Shown: positions 39,881 to 49,364, counted from the first letter of the stretch. The stretch: DNA of 64,000 nt from Anaerosolibacter sp. (GCF_029240175.1 NZ_JARBTM010000004.1:62001-126000), one strand, 5' to 3'. Made by a program: numbers and translations. The notes: generated from the letters alone by a model not told the origin.

Positions 39881-40258
39881 ATGTCAAATGAATTAATCTA
39901 CAAAATTGGAGACAATCAGTACAATACAACACCGAATACAAAAACTGAAAACTCTGCCCTTGATAAGGATGCTTTCTTGAAGTTATTGGTAACCCAGCTA
40001 AAGCATCAGGATCCGTTAAATCCTGTGGAAGATAAGGAATTTATTGCTCAGATGGCACAATTTACAACTTTAGAGCAAATACAAAACATGAACAAGACCA
40101 TGGGAGAAACAAAAGAGCTAATGGAAGATGTTGCTACAGTAGTGGTAACGCAGATGAAAGACTCAAACGATAAGCTTCTAGAAAGCAATCAGCAAATCAT
40201 AAAAGAATTGGTCAATCTAAGCAAGGCTATCAAGGAATACGGTTTAAAAGTAGAATAG
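39881..40258 (+). CDS. flgD: flagellar hook capping protein FlgD
   Basis: 125 residues from ATG 39881, 8 bases after AGGAGG. FlgD is the scaffold cap for hook assembly. The conserved N-terminal part is complete: [20 protein letters not shown] and [20 protein letters not shown]. The C-terminal FlnD-like/Ig-like domain of enterobacterial FlgD is absent, as in several Firmicutes. It lies 12 bases after fliK. Confidence 0.94.
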   Translation: MSNELIYKIGDNQYNTTPNTKTENSALDKDAFLKLLVTQLKHQDPLNPVEDKEFIAQMAQFTTLEQIQNMNKTMGETKELMEDVATVVVTQMKDSNDKLLESNQQIIKELVNLSKAIKEYGLKVE

Positions 40259-40285
40259 TACATAACGTGATAAGGAGGCGTGGGA

Positions 40286-40666
40286 ATGAACAAAGTGTGG
40301 ATCCATAATACAAGACCCATTAATCCAGGCATAAGCAGTGTAAAACCATCTACAAGTGAAATCATTGAAAAAAAACCTTTTGCCCAAGTCCTTGATACCA
40401 TTATAAACAATCAGGATGTAAAGTTTTCTAAGCATGCGCTGCAGCGTCTAGAAGCCAGAAATATACATCTGGATCATCAAGAAATTAATAGGATCAATAA
40501 TGGATTGAGAAAAGCAAGTCAAAAGGGAATCAAAGAAACACTCATTCTAATGGATAATAAGGCTTTTGTAGCCAGTGTCACCAATAAAACCATTATTACA
40601 GCTGCGCTGGATGAACAATTAAAGGAAAATGCATTTACAAATATCGATGGTGCTGTGATCGTATAG
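40286..40666 (+). CDS. flagellar operon protein (TIGR02530 family)
   Basis: 126 residues from ATG 40286, 7 bases after AAGGAGG. The conserved part is VKFSKHALQRLEARNIHLDH, then IKETLILMDNKAFVASVTNK. This family is found between flgD and flgE in many Firmicutes (also called FlgJ-like or flagellar operon protein). Its role is unproven; a hook assembly or chaperone task is usually assumed from its location. Confidence 0.9.
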   Translation: MNKVWIHNTRPINPGISSVKPSTSEIIEKKPFAQVLDTIINNQDVKFSKHALQRLEARNIHLDHQEINRINNGLRKASQKGIKETLILMDNKAFVASVTNKTIITAALDEQLKENAFTNIDGAVIV

Positions 40667-40748
40667 CTGGACCTTATGCAGGAAGCTAAGATGATTTCTG
40701 AATGACAGAGGAAATCAGCCGCACCAAATTGAAGGAGGTCATGTACAA

Positions 40749-42122
40749 ATGATGAGATCAATGTTTTCAGCCGTATCGGGGTTAAGCTCCCATCAGGCGA
40801 AAATGGATGTAATCGGTAACAATATCGCAAATGTAAATACTGTAGGCTATAAAGCAGGCCGAGTTACTTTCCAAGAAGTATTCAGCCAAACAATCAAAGG
40901 TGCCTCTGCTGCCCAAGGCGGCAGGGGTGGTACGAACCCACACCAAATCGGACTGGGAATCAGCGTCGCTTCTATTGATACCATTCACACAAGAGGATCT
41001 GTAGAAAGAACAGATGTTCCAACGGACGTAATGATCAATGGAGATGGGTTCTTCATGGTTTCTAATGATCCTAACTTTCTAAATAGAAGCTATACGAGGG
41101 CTGGAAACTTCTATGTAGATGCAGCAGGAAACTTGAATACTGCTGAAGGATATAGGGTATTAGGATACAGAGTAGATGAAAGCACATATGGAGAGAATCC
41201 AATTTTTAAAAGTAACTTAGAGGGACTAGTCATTAATAGAGCAGCAAGTGTACCAGCACAATCAACTGCTAAAGTGGATTTTGAAGGGATACTTAATAGT
41301 GAAACTAAATTATTTCCAGATACAAGCGGTCATGGTGTTGTAGGTGGCGCAGATTCAGTTTATCTAGCTGTAGGAGATAAATTCGAGTTGAACCCAGCTT
41401 ATGCAGACACAGTAGCAAGAGAAAACACATTCGAGGTTTATGACGCACTTGGTGGTGTGCATAAGATTAAGCAATGTTTTGTAAAGATTGCTGACAATAA
41501 ATTTCAAGTAGAAACATTCTATATGGCTAACGATGGTAAGATGTATCATGCAACAAATGGTGGAACTGAGGTAGATTCTGATACTGAGCCTTTTGAAGTT
41601 GACTTTGTAGATGGTAAATCTACTACAACTGCTAAACTGAATATTACTATTGCTGATACCATGACAAATGGAGCTGGCCCTTTATCGTTTAATATAAGCT
41701 ATGATAAATTAACATCTTTTGCTAATGACTCAAAGGTTTCAACTACTTCTGACGGATACAAGCAGGGGACATTGGATGGGTTCAGTATCGGTCCAGATGG
41801 TACTATTGAAGGTATCTTTAGTAATGGCTTAAAATCACCATTAGGTAGAATTGCGTTGGCAAACTTTAAGAATCCAGCTGGTTTGTTAAAAACACAAGCC
41901 AATATGTTTGTGAATACGGCAAACTCAGGTACGCCTATGATTGGACAACCTGGCGAAAGTGGTTTTGCAACCTTGAATCCTGGTGCTTTGGAAATGTCTA
42001 ATGTGGACTTATCTAAAGAGTTTACCACAATGATTACTACCCAAAGAGGGTTCCAAGCCAATTCAAGAGTCATCACGACGACTGACCAAATGTTAGAGGA
42101 ACTGGTGAATCTGAAAAGATAA
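40749..42122 (+). CDS. flgE: flagellar hook protein FlgE
   Basis: 457 residues. FlgE builds the curved hook that links the rod to the filament. The N-terminus MMRSMFSAVSGLSSHQAKMD with NNIANVNTVGYKAGRVTFQE and the C-terminus SNVDLSKEFTTMITTQRGFQ with ANSRVITTTDQMLEELVNLKR are the conserved terminal helices. The middle is a variable D1-D2 domain rich in Thr, Gly and Asp. GGAGG lies 10 bases upstream of the first ATG; a second ATG follows at 40752. A hairpin lies after the gene. Confidence 0.96.
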   Translation: MMRSMFSAVSGLSSHQAKMDVIGNNIANVNTVGYKAGRVTFQEVFSQTIKGASAAQGGRGGTNPHQIGLGISVASIDTIHTRGSVERTDVPTDVMINGDGFFMVSNDPNFLNRSYTRAGNFYVDAAGNLNTAEGYRVLGYRVDESTYGENPIFKSNLEGLVINRAASVPAQSTAKVDFEGILNSETKLFPDTSGHGVVGGADSVYLAVGDKFELNPAYADTVARENTFEVYDALGGVHKIKQCFVKIADNKFQVETFYMANDGKMYHATNGGTEVDSDTEPFEVDFVDGKSTTTAKLNITIADTMTNGAGPLSFNISYDKLTSFANDSKVSTTSDGYKQGTLDGFSIGPDGTIEGIFSNGLKSPLGRIALANFKNPAGLLKTQANMFVNTANSGTPMIGQPGESGFATLNPGALEMSNVDLSKEFTTMITTQRGFQANSRVITTTDQMLEELVNLKR

Positions 42123-42133
42123 TCTATAAAATT

Positions 42134-42167
42134 GGAATTATAATCCCAATTTTGGGATTATAATTCC
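42134..42167 (+). terminator. intra-operon hairpin between flgE and flbD
   Basis: GGAATTATAATCCC (42134-42147) pairs perfectly with GGGATTATAATTCC (42154-42167) around AATTTTG. Only CTTTT follows, so it is probably a partial terminator or an mRNA-stabilising structure. It would favour the flgE part of the transcript over the downstream genes. Confidence 0.65.
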
Positions 42168-42187
42168 CTTTTAAAAAGGATGATAAG

Positions 42188-42409
42188 ATGATCAAGGTAA
42201 CGAGATTAAGCGGAGATAGTTATATCATCAATAGTGAACTCATTGAGTTTATAGAGGCAACACCCGACACAGTAATCACCCTGACAACAGGGAAAAAAGT
42301 AGTTGTGAAGGAAGCTGTTGAGGTAATTGTGCAACGAACCATACAATACAAACAAAAAATTTTCACAAAAGAAACAATCATGAAATGCATTTCGGGAAAT
42401 GAGGTGTAG
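42188..42409 (+). CDS. flbD: flagellar protein FlbD
   Basis: 73 residues. The sequence MIKVTRLSGDSYIINSELIE with ATPDTVITLTTGKKVVVKEA is the short FlbD/SwrD family, found before motA in Firmicutes. In Bacillus subtilis SwrD raises motor torque by supporting stator function. AAAAGGATG lies 6 bases before the ATG, and motA starts 3 bases after the stop. Length and position are usual. Confidence 0.92.
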   Translation: MIKVTRLSGDSYIINSELIEFIEATPDTVITLTTGKKVVVKEAVEVIVQRTIQYKQKIFTKETIMKCISGNEV

Positions 42410-42412
42410 CTA

Positions 42413-43201
42413 TTGGATTTAGCAACTTTAATTGGAATATTACTAGGGTTTGGTTTTATGATATGGGGGATCATGCTTGGTGGGTCTATTTCCTCCTTCT
42501 GGGATACACCCTCTGTGGTTATTGTTCTTGGAGGAACCATGGCAGGCACATTGGTAGCCTTTCCATTAAACAAGATGAAGCAAGCTATACCTGTACTAAA
42601 GAAAGCATTTTCTTCAAAGGAACTAGAGCCTGGAGAAACGATAAGCAAAATCATTGACTTGGCCAATACAGCAAGACGAGAAGGGTTATTGGCATTGGAA
42701 GAGGCATCTGAAAACTTAGATGACGATTTCCTTCAAAAGGGTGTAATGCTGATTGTGGATGGAACTGATCCAGAATTGGTTAGAAATATCCTCGAGACAG
42801 AGCTTGCTTTCCTTGAAACGAGACATGGATCAGGTAGAGGGCTGTTTGAAATGATGGGAAGCCTCGCACCTGCCTTTGGTATGATAGGTACCCTCATAGG
42901 ACTGGTACAGATGCTTCAAAAACTAGACGATCCAACAACGATTGGACCAAGTATGGCAGTCGCTTTGATTACAACTTTTTATGGATCAGTATTGGCCAAC
43001 CTAATCTTTATTCCCATAGCTGCAAAATTAAAGGTTCGAAGTGGTGAGGAAATATTGATCAAAGAAATCATGGTTGAAGGACTTTTATCCATACAAGCTG
43101 GAGAAAATCCAAGGATTATTGAAGAAAAGCTAAAAGCGTTCCTACCACCAACGACTAGAAAAAGCCTTCAAAATGGCAAAGGGGAAGGTGCTGAGGCGTA
43201 A
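42413..43201 (+). CDS. motA: flagellar motor stator protein MotA
   Basis: 262 residues, TTG start after GAGGTG. MotA and MotB form the ion-driven stator. Four membrane segments are seen: about 3-22, 32-52, 147-170 and 180-202 (LAPAFGMIGTLIGLVQMLQK holds the conserved Pro and Gly positions). The cytoplasmic loop (about 70-140) carries the charged residues facing FliG (LETELAFLETRHGSGRGL). MotB starts in the stop codon (TAATG). Confidence 0.95.
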   Translation: MDLATLIGILLGFGFMIWGIMLGGSISSFWDTPSVVIVLGGTMAGTLVAFPLNKMKQAIPVLKKAFSSKELEPGETISKIIDLANTARREGLLALEEASENLDDDFLQKGVMLIVDGTDPELVRNILETELAFLETRHGSGRGLFEMMGSLAPAFGMIGTLIGLVQMLQKLDDPTTIGPSMAVALITTFYGSVLANLIFIPIAAKLKVRSGEEILIKEIMVEGLLSIQAGENPRIIEEKLKAFLPPTTRKSLQNGKGEGAEA

Positions 43202-43953
43202 TGGGTAAAAAAAGAGGTCAGGAAGAATCCAAGAGTGGTGCTCCAGAATGGATGACTACATATGGTGACTTAGTTACCTTATTACTTTGCTTTTTCGTTC
43301 TTTTGTTTTCGTTTTCCACAATCGACGCTCAGAAATTTCAAGCGATCATGCAATCGGTTCAAGGTTCTCTTGGTGCATTGAAAGGTGGAAAAACCATACA
43401 AGAAACATTTTACGTAAACGAGGCTTTAAATGAGGAACAAACAACCAAGGAATTAGAAGAATTGGAGGATTTTAAAAAGTTACAAGAAATGATTGAAAAC
43501 TACCTAGAACAAAATGGTTTTCAAAATGAGATTCTTGTAGACTTAGAACACAGAGGACTGCTCTTAAGGTTTAAGGATAATGTATTGTTTGATTCAGGAA
43601 AGGCTGATTTGAAAGGGAATGCCAATGAAACCTTGGTATTCTTGGCAGATCTTCTGAAGCAAGAGGAGTTTATAGACAAATATATACGGATAGAAGGTCA
43701 TACTGATTCTGACCCGATCATCAACATACGAAAATATCCTACCAACTGGGAATTATCAGTGGCTAGGGCATCCAACGTTGTAAGATTTCTAATTGAACAA
43801 GCTGGTTTACAACCAGACCGGTTATCGGCATCTGGATATAGTCAATATCATCCCATTGCACCCAATGATTCAGAAGGAAATAAAGGAAAGAATCGTAGGG
43901 TAGACATTGTGATTCTTCGGTCAGAGTTTGTTAAATCAGAACCATATTATTAG
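43201..43953 (+). CDS. motB: flagellar motor stator protein MotB
   Basis: 250 residues. The single membrane segment (about 20-42) contains Asp23 in TTYGDLVTLLLCFFVLL, the ion-binding residue, and is followed by a plug region. The C-terminal OmpA-like domain (about 108-240) has the peptidoglycan-binding signatures RIEGHTDSDP and WELSVARASNVVRFLI, with NRRVDIVIL. The Tyr/Gly-Asp-Leu context does not settle whether protons or sodium ions are used. Coupled to motA. Confidence 0.96.
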   Translation: MGKKRGQEESKSGAPEWMTTYGDLVTLLLCFFVLLFSFSTIDAQKFQAIMQSVQGSLGALKGGKTIQETFYVNEALNEEQTTKELEELEDFKKLQEMIENYLEQNGFQNEILVDLEHRGLLLRFKDNVLFDSGKADLKGNANETLVFLADLLKQEEFIDKYIRIEGHTDSDPIINIRKYPTNWELSVARASNVVRFLIEQAGLQPDRLSASGYSQYHPIAPNDSEGNKGKNRRVDIVILRSEFVKSEPYY

Positions 43954-43976
43954 GATTTCAAAAGGGGCGTGGCAAT

Positions 43977-44393
43977 ATGACTGTAAAAAAAGTAATGATA
44001 TTCAGTATTGTAGGTTTTTTGGTAACAGCAATTGTTTTCGGCGGGGTCTTTTACTTTGCAGTTTACAAAGCACCTGAAAAAACGGTAAAGGAAGTAAAAA
44101 CCTTTAGCTTTCCTATAGGGGAACTCTACTCTAATGTAAAAGACAGCAGGAAAATTTTAAAAACCAACATCGTGATTGAAATGATTGATGAGAAGATCCA
44201 GGAAAAGCTGGAGACCAATAAATCAAAGATCACAAATAACATCATGGAAGTACTTAGAAGTAAAGATGAAAGCAGCTTAGCTGGCGAGAAAGGGCAACAA
44301 GCATTAAGGACTGAAGTTTTGGAAGCGATTAAGCAGGTTGTAGACTCTGACAAGATTACAAATGTTTACTTTGTTGAGTTTATCGTCCAATAA
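43977..44393 (+). CDS. fliL: flagellar basal-body associated protein FliL
   Basis: 138 residues. One membrane segment near the N-terminus (about 7-29, MIFSIVGFLVTAIVFGGVFY) precedes a periplasmic domain ending KITNVYFVEFIVQ, the typical FliL end. FliL forms a ring around the stator and stabilises it at high load. GGGGCG lies near the ATG. The gene lies between motB and fliM. Confidence 0.93.
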   Translation: MTVKKVMIFSIVGFLVTAIVFGGVFYFAVYKAPEKTVKEVKTFSFPIGELYSNVKDSRKILKTNIVIEMIDEKIQEKLETNKSKITNNIMEVLRSKDESSLAGEKGQQALRTEVLEAIKQVVDSDKITNVYFVEFIVQ

Positions 44394-44407
44394 AGGAGGT
44401 GACGTAA

Positions 44408-45394
44408 TTGTCCGATGTATTGTCACAAAGTGAGATAGATGCTCTGCTTCAGGCGCTGAGTACAGGTGAGGTAGATGTACAGGAGATTCAAGAGGATACA
44501 AAAGAAAAGAAAATTAAAAAGTATGATTTTAGACGACCTGATAAATTTGCTAAGGATCAATTACGTACGCTTCAAGTTATTCACGAGAATTTTTCTCGAT
44601 TGTTAAATACCTACTTGTCAGGATATCTAAGATGCTTAGTGAATATTGATGTTTTTACAGTAGAGCAGCTAACTTATCATGAGTTTAGTAATTCTATTTC
44701 AAATCCTGCAGTTTTAGGAATCGTTGATTTTTCGCCATTATCTGGACAAATCATATTCGATATTACACCAGATATTGCGTTTACCCTCATAGACCGTATA
44801 TTAGGTGGCAGCGGTAAGCCAATGGATGAAAATAGAAATTTCACAGAAATAGAAATTACACTGTTAAAATCAGTATTAAAGCAAATGATTCGGTTACTAA
44901 ATGAACCGTGGGAGAATGTCTTGGACTTAGAGCCAAGACTTGAAAAAGTAGAGACCAATTCACAGTTTGCACAATTAATTTCTCCTAATGAAACCATTGC
45001 ACTTATTACATTGAATATTAAAATAGGAGAAGTTGAAGGGATGCTCAATATTTGTATTCCACATCTAGTGATTGAGCCTATATTATCCCAATTGAGTACA
45101 AAATATTGGTTTAATAGCACAACAAAAGAATCTACTCCAGATGATCAGAAAATGATAGAAAATCGTATCAATAAAGCAAGTATTCCTGTGAGAGCTGTGA
45201 TCGGTAAGACCAATATTACTGTAAATGAATTCCTAGATCTACAGGTTGGCGATGTAGTCCAGCTAGATACAACGATTGATGAGGATATGAAAATTTATGT
45301 TGGTAACGAATTAAAGTATAGAGGAAAACCAGGAACTAAAAAGAAAAAATTAGCTGTACAAATTGTAAGTGTCGTTGGAAAGGAGGAAATCTAA
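44408..45394 (+). CDS. fliM: flagellar motor switch protein FliM
   Basis: 328 residues, TTG start 6 bases after AAAGGAGGTGA. FliM is the middle part of the C ring and binds CheY-P. The N-terminal CheY-binding peptide is SDVLSQSEIDALLQALS, followed by the CheC-like domain (YDFRRPDKFAKDQLRTLQVI) and a C-terminal SpoA domain (VRAVIGKTNITVNEFLDLQV). It lies 1 base before fliY. Confidence 0.96.
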   Translation: MSDVLSQSEIDALLQALSTGEVDVQEIQEDTKEKKIKKYDFRRPDKFAKDQLRTLQVIHENFSRLLNTYLSGYLRCLVNIDVFTVEQLTYHEFSNSISNPAVLGIVDFSPLSGQIIFDITPDIAFTLIDRILGGSGKPMDENRNFTEIEITLLKSVLKQMIRLLNEPWENVLDLEPRLEKVETNSQFAQLISPNETIALITLNIKIGEVEGMLNICIPHLVIEPILSQLSTKYWFNSTTKESTPDDQKMIENRINKASIPVRAVIGKTNITVNEFLDLQVGDVVQLDTTIDEDMKIYVGNELKYRGKPGTKKKKLAVQIVSVVGKEEI

Positions 45395-45395
45395 T

Positions 45396-46559
45396 ATGGG
45401 TGATATGCTTTCTCAAGAAGAAATAGATGCTTTGTTAAAAGGCACATCAAATACCAGCAATACAACAGAAGAAACTTTAGATGAGAATGAAAAGGATGCC
45501 CTCGGAGAAATTGGTAATATAAGCATGGGGACTTCAGCAACAACCTTATTTACCTTGTTGGGACAAAAAGTTACTATTACCACTCCGAAAGTATCTATAC
45601 TAACTGTGAATGAGCTTAGAGAAAATTATCCGATTCCTTTTGTCGTTGTGGAGGTAAAATATCGTGAAGGATTAGAAGGCACGAATTTACTTGTACTAAA
45701 AGAAGATGATGTAAAAATTATTACAGATCTTATGATGGGCGGGGATGGAACAAACTTTACAGGTGAGTTAACAGAACTGCATCTCAGCGCCATCAGTGAA
45801 GCGATGAATCAAATGATTGGTTCAGCATCTACCTCTTTAGCAGAAATGTTCCACAAAAAGATTGATATATCGCCGCCAAAGGCCTTTGCAGTAAACTTTT
45901 CAAATAACCCTCTGAGTTTTGATTTATTTCAGCCTGAGGATAAAATTGTTAAAATTGCATTTCGGATGGTGATTGGAAGTCTTATAGATAGTGAGATTAT
46001 GCAGATTATTCCTATCGATTTCGCCAAAACTTTGGTGAACAATCTTTTCCAAGGAAATGATGAAGCGGTTGTTGAAAACAAAAATATGAATCCTGTTCAA
46101 GCATCGCCAATCAAGACTGTAAAGCAACCAGAATATCATACTGAGCAAGTCGAATATGAGCCTCAAAATAGTCAATCGTACTATACAGAGGAGTATGACA
46201 CAGCACCGATCTCAACACCTATGACAAATCGACAAGCACCTGTTAATGTGCAGCCCATACAGTTCCAGTCCTTTGATGAACCACGAACTAGGAGTGACAG
46301 GGAGCATATTGCTTTGCTTCGAGATGTGCCACTGGAAATTACTGTTGAGTTAGGACGAACATCGAGAAGAATTAGTGAAATCTTAGAATTAACACCTGGA
46401 TCAGTTATTGAGTTGGACCGCCTGGTAGGCGAACCTTTAGACATTTTAGTAAATGGACAGCACATTGCAAAGGGTGAAGTTGTTGTCATCGATGAGAACT
46501 ATGGTATAAGGGTAACGGATATTTTAAATTACGACAAAAAATTGAACAAGTTAAAATAA
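45396..46559 (+). CDS. fliY: flagellar motor switch phosphatase FliY
   Basis: 387 residues from ATG 45396, after AAGGAGG; a GTG start at 45369 would run through fliM. FliY combines a FliM-like N-terminal peptide (MLSQEEIDALLKG), a CheC-like phosphatase domain (about 30-205, with DALGEIGNISMGTSATTLFT and LSAISEAMNQMIGSASTSLA) and a C-terminal SpoA/FliN domain (about 305-385, LLRDVPLEITVELGRTSRRI). It both completes the C ring and dephosphorylates CheY-P at the switch. The central Pro/Gln-rich linker is normal. Confidence 0.94.
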   Translation: MGDMLSQEEIDALLKGTSNTSNTTEETLDENEKDALGEIGNISMGTSATTLFTLLGQKVTITTPKVSILTVNELRENYPIPFVVVEVKYREGLEGTNLLVLKEDDVKIITDLMMGGDGTNFTGELTELHLSAISEAMNQMIGSASTSLAEMFHKKIDISPPKAFAVNFSNNPLSFDLFQPEDKIVKIAFRMVIGSLIDSEIMQIIPIDFAKTLVNNLFQGNDEAVVENKNMNPVQASPIKTVKQPEYHTEQVEYEPQNSQSYYTEEYDTAPISTPMTNRQAPVNVQPIQFQSFDEPRTRSDREHIALLRDVPLEITVELGRTSRRISEILELTPGSVIELDRLVGEPLDILVNGQHIAKGEVVVIDENYGIRVTDILNYDKKLNKLK

Positions 46560-46574
46560 CAAGGAGGAACACAA

Positions 46575-46937
46575 ATGTCAAAAGGAATTTTAATAGTTGA
46601 TGATGCTGCATTTATGAGAATGATGATTAAGGATGTTCTAACGAAAAATGGGTTACAGGTTGTAGGAGAAGCTGAGAATGGCGCAAAAGCCATAGAAAAA
46701 TATAAAGAATTGCAACCGAATCTTGTGATCATGGATATTACTATGCCTGAGGTTGATGGGATACAAGCTGTTAAGGAAATAAAAAAAATTGATAGTAATG
46801 CGAAAGTAATTATGTGCTCAGCAATGGGACAGCAAGCAATGGTTATCGAAGCGATTCAAGCTGGTGCTAGGGACTTTATCGTGAAACCTTTCCAGGCTGA
46901 TCGTGTGATTGAAGCAGTTAGAAAGGTTCTTGGTTAA
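46575..46937 (+). CDS. cheY: chemotaxis response regulator CheY
   Basis: 120 residues, one receiver domain. Asp9, Asp10 and the phosphorylation site Asp54 (LVIMDITMPEVDG) are present, as are Ser82 (VIMCSAMG) and Lys104 (FIVKPFQADR). Phosphorylated by CheA, it binds FliM and changes motor rotation; FliY, CheC and probably CheX-like proteins remove the phosphate. AAGGAGG precedes the ATG. Placed between fliY and fliO, as in Bacillus. Confidence 0.97.
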   Translation: MSKGILIVDDAAFMRMMIKDVLTKNGLQVVGEAENGAKAIEKYKELQPNLVIMDITMPEVDGIQAVKEIKKIDSNAKVIMCSAMGQQAMVIEAIQAGARDFIVKPFQADRVIEAVRKVLG

Positions 46938-46959
46938 TTAGAAAGGAGACATATTCAAT

Positions 46960-47514
46960 ATGTTTCATATACTACAATTTCCAGTGTATGCCATGGTTGA
47001 AGCCAAAGAACCTAGTACCTTACGGATGATTGGACAACTATTCTCACTGATAATCATGTTTATGCTTATCGTAGCAGCAGCATACTTAACTTCGAGATAC
47101 ATTGCGAAGAAAGGTGCTGTAATGGTTGGCAATAGAAATTTAAAAATTATTGAAAGAATGAATTTGGGCATGGACAAAGCATTATATATAGTCAGTGTAG
47201 GTGATTGTTTTTATCTTATAGCCGTAGGCAAGCATACATTTCAATTGATTGATAAGCTAGGGAAACAACAGGTACAGGTTTTTCAGAATGAGATGGCAAC
47301 TGGCGTATCAAGTAAGGTATTTGATACCTATTTAGAAAAGTTTATGAGAAAAGGTAAAAATGATATGAATGACCCGTATAATCAATTTGAAGAAATGAAT
47401 TCATCTGATTTCACTTATAGTAAGAAGGATTTGATGAATACATTGAACAGGGTAAAGAATCGAAGTGAAGAACTCAACAAGCATAGAGATAAGGATGAAA
47501 ATGATGAAATTTAA
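46960..47514 (+). CDS. fliO: flagellar biosynthetic protein FliO
   Basis: 184 residues. One membrane segment (about 22-44, GQLFSLIIMFMLIVAAAYLT) is followed by a cytoplasmic FliO domain (about 60-108, ERMNLGMDKALYIVSVGDCF) and a charged tail. FliO helps assemble the FliP-FliQ-FliR export gate. AAAGGAG lies before the ATG. Its end overlaps the fliP start by 14 bases, as the tight order fliO-fliP requires. Family call rests on the domain layout and on position. Confidence 0.88.
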   Translation: MFHILQFPVYAMVEAKEPSTLRMIGQLFSLIIMFMLIVAAAYLTSRYIAKKGAVMVGNRNLKIIERMNLGMDKALYIVSVGDCFYLIAVGKHTFQLIDKLGKQQVQVFQNEMATGVSSKVFDTYLEKFMRKGKNDMNDPYNQFEEMNSSDFTYSKKDLMNTLNRVKNRSEELNKHRDKDENDEI

Positions 47515-48277
47515 CAAATATAAAAAAATACCTACAATTATTATGTTGATAGTATTCGTTTTTGTCTTTTCCTTTTTAAGTGTTTCTGCAGATCAGGGTT
47601 TACCAATACCCAAAATTGGATTGAGCTTAGATGAAGCGAATTCTCCCAGGGAAGTAGCCAATAGTATAGAAATACTTTTTATGCTTACTGTCTTAGCTTT
47701 GGCACCATCTATCCTTATGATGATGACCTGTTTTACGCGGATCATAATCGTATTATCCTTTGTAAGAAAAGCAATATCAACTCAAACTACCCCGCCAAAT
47801 CAGGTGCTTATTGGTTTGGCACTATTTCTCACTTTCTTTATTATGGCACCTATAGGGGCTGAAATTAATAATAATGCGATTCAACCATATCTGGCTGAGG
47901 AAATATCACAAGAAGAAGCCTTAAATGAGGCCATGGAGCCTATACGTGAGTTTATGTTCAAACAGACAAGAGAAAAGGACTTGGCATTATTCATTAATAT
48001 TTCAGGAAGTGAAAAGCCTAATAAGGTTGAAGATGTACCTACAAAGGCCTTGATTCCTGCGTTTATTATCAGTGAATTGAAAACTGGTTTCCAAATTGGG
48101 TTTGTTTTGTTTATTCCCTTTATTGTCATAGATATGGTTGTGGCGAGTACATTAATGTCTATGGGAATGATGATGCTGCCGCCTGTAATGATTTCGTTAC
48201 CCTTTAAAATATTATTATTTATTATGGTAGACGGTTGGAACCTGATTATTAAGTCTCTTATTATGGGATTTAAATAG
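47501..48277 (+). CDS. fliP: flagellar export gate protein FliP
   Basis: 258 residues from ATG 47501, 5 bases after AAGGAT; an earlier frame from GTG 47465 is less likely. FliP is the core of the export gate. It has a cleavable signal peptide (about 1-29), then LMMMTCFTRIIIVLSFVRKA, PPNQVLIGLALFLTFFIMAP and the C-terminal FIPFIVIDMVVASTLMSMGM. It forms the gate with FliQ and FliR. Confidence 0.95.
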   Translation: MMKFNKYKKIPTIIMLIVFVFVFSFLSVSADQGLPIPKIGLSLDEANSPREVANSIEILFMLTVLALAPSILMMMTCFTRIIIVLSFVRKAISTQTTPPNQVLIGLALFLTFFIMAPIGAEINNNAIQPYLAEEISQEEALNEAMEPIREFMFKQTREKDLALFINISGSEKPNKVEDVPTKALIPAFIISELKTGFQIGFVLFIPFIVIDMVVASTLMSMGMMMLPPVMISLPFKILLFIMVDGWNLIIKSLIMGFK

Positions 48278-48290
48278 GAGTGTATAGAGA

Positions 48291-48560
48291 ATGAGTGAAG
48301 GTGTAATTATTGAATTATTTCAACAGGCAATGTTTCATGTTATTATTCTATCAGCTCCCATGCTATTACTCGGACTTGTAGTAGGCTTGGCTGTAAGTAT
48401 CTTCCAAGCAACTACGCAAATACAAGAGGCTACCCTAGCCTTTGTACCTAAAATTCTGGCTGTACTGTTGGCATTTATCGTATTTGGACCTTGGCTATTG
48501 GCCACAGCGGTAGACTATACCCAGGAGCTCTTTTTAAACTTGAATAAGTTTATACAGTAG
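48291..48560 (+). CDS. fliQ: flagellar export gate protein FliQ
   Basis: 89 residues with two membrane helices (about 16-38, FHVIILSAPMLLLGLVVGLA, and 52-72, VPKILAVLLAFIVFGPWLLA) joined by the conserved FQATTQIQEATLAFVPK loop. AGGAGTG precedes the ATG. FliQ surrounds the FliP/FliR core of the export gate. Length and position are normal. Confidence 0.96.
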   Translation: MSEGVIIELFQQAMFHVIILSAPMLLLGLVVGLAVSIFQATTQIQEATLAFVPKILAVLLAFIVFGPWLLATAVDYTQELFLNLNKFIQ

Positions 48561-48575
48561 ATAGGATGAGATCAT

Positions 48576-49364
48576 TTGGAAATTATTGAATTGTTGTTGG
48601 ATCAAATGGGTATATTGCTTTTGATTTTTGCAAGGATTGTTGGCATGCTTATGACTGCACCAATATTTAATCAGAATAATATACCTGCATATGTGAAACT
48701 TGGATTTTCTTTAATTCTTGCATTTATTTTGTTACCTATTCTTGCAGTACCAACAAATCTGCAGCTAGAGAATTTTTTTCAGCTTATGCTATTAGGGACT
48801 AAGGAGCTGGCCTTAGGCATAATGATTGGATTTATCTGCTATCTTTTTTTTAGCATTGTTTATATTGCAGGACATTTGATTGATATGGAAATAGGGTTTT
48901 CAATTGCTAGTGTGTTAAATCCCATGGATGAGAATGAAGAAATTGCCCTTAGTGCAAATCTCATATTTGTCATGGCGATCCTTGTTTTTTTATCCGTTAA
49001 TGGTCACCATAAGCTGATACAAGTTCTAAAACAAAGTTTTGATATCATACCCATTGGCGGACTCACGATTAATGGACTTATGATTGAGAAACTGATATCT
49101 ATATTTATTTCAATATTTGTTATTGCCTTTAAATTTTCCGCACCCATTATTGTGGCCATATTTTTGACAAATGTTTTGCTTGGAATACTAGCCAGAACAA
49201 TGCCTCAAATGAACGTTTTTGTCGTAGGTATGCCGATTAAGATTCTATTAGGAATGATGGTTCTATTTATAGTTTTTCCTCTTTATATTGGATTTTTTGA
49301 GTATATTTTTGATACAATGTTTGAACATTTATGGCAGTTACTCCATGCAATAGTAAAAGGATGA
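48576..49364 (+). CDS. fliR: flagellar export gate protein FliR
   Basis: 262 residues, TTG start after the weak AGGATGAG. Six hydrophobic segments; conserved features include LLLIFARIVGMLMTAPIFNQ, IDMEIGFSIASVLNP and LARTMPQMNVFVVGMPIKIL. FliR is the single gate subunit that caps the FliP pentamer. It lies 4 bases before flhB. Confidence 0.95.
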   Translation: MEIIELLLDQMGILLLIFARIVGMLMTAPIFNQNNIPAYVKLGFSLILAFILLPILAVPTNLQLENFFQLMLLGTKELALGIMIGFICYLFFSIVYIAGHLIDMEIGFSIASVLNPMDENEEIALSANLIFVMAILVFLSVNGHHKLIQVLKQSFDIIPIGGLTINGLMIEKLISIFISIFVIAFKFSAPIIVAIFLTNVLLGILARTMPQMNVFVVGMPIKILLGMMVLFIVFPLYIGFFEYIFDTMFEHLWQLLHAIVKG

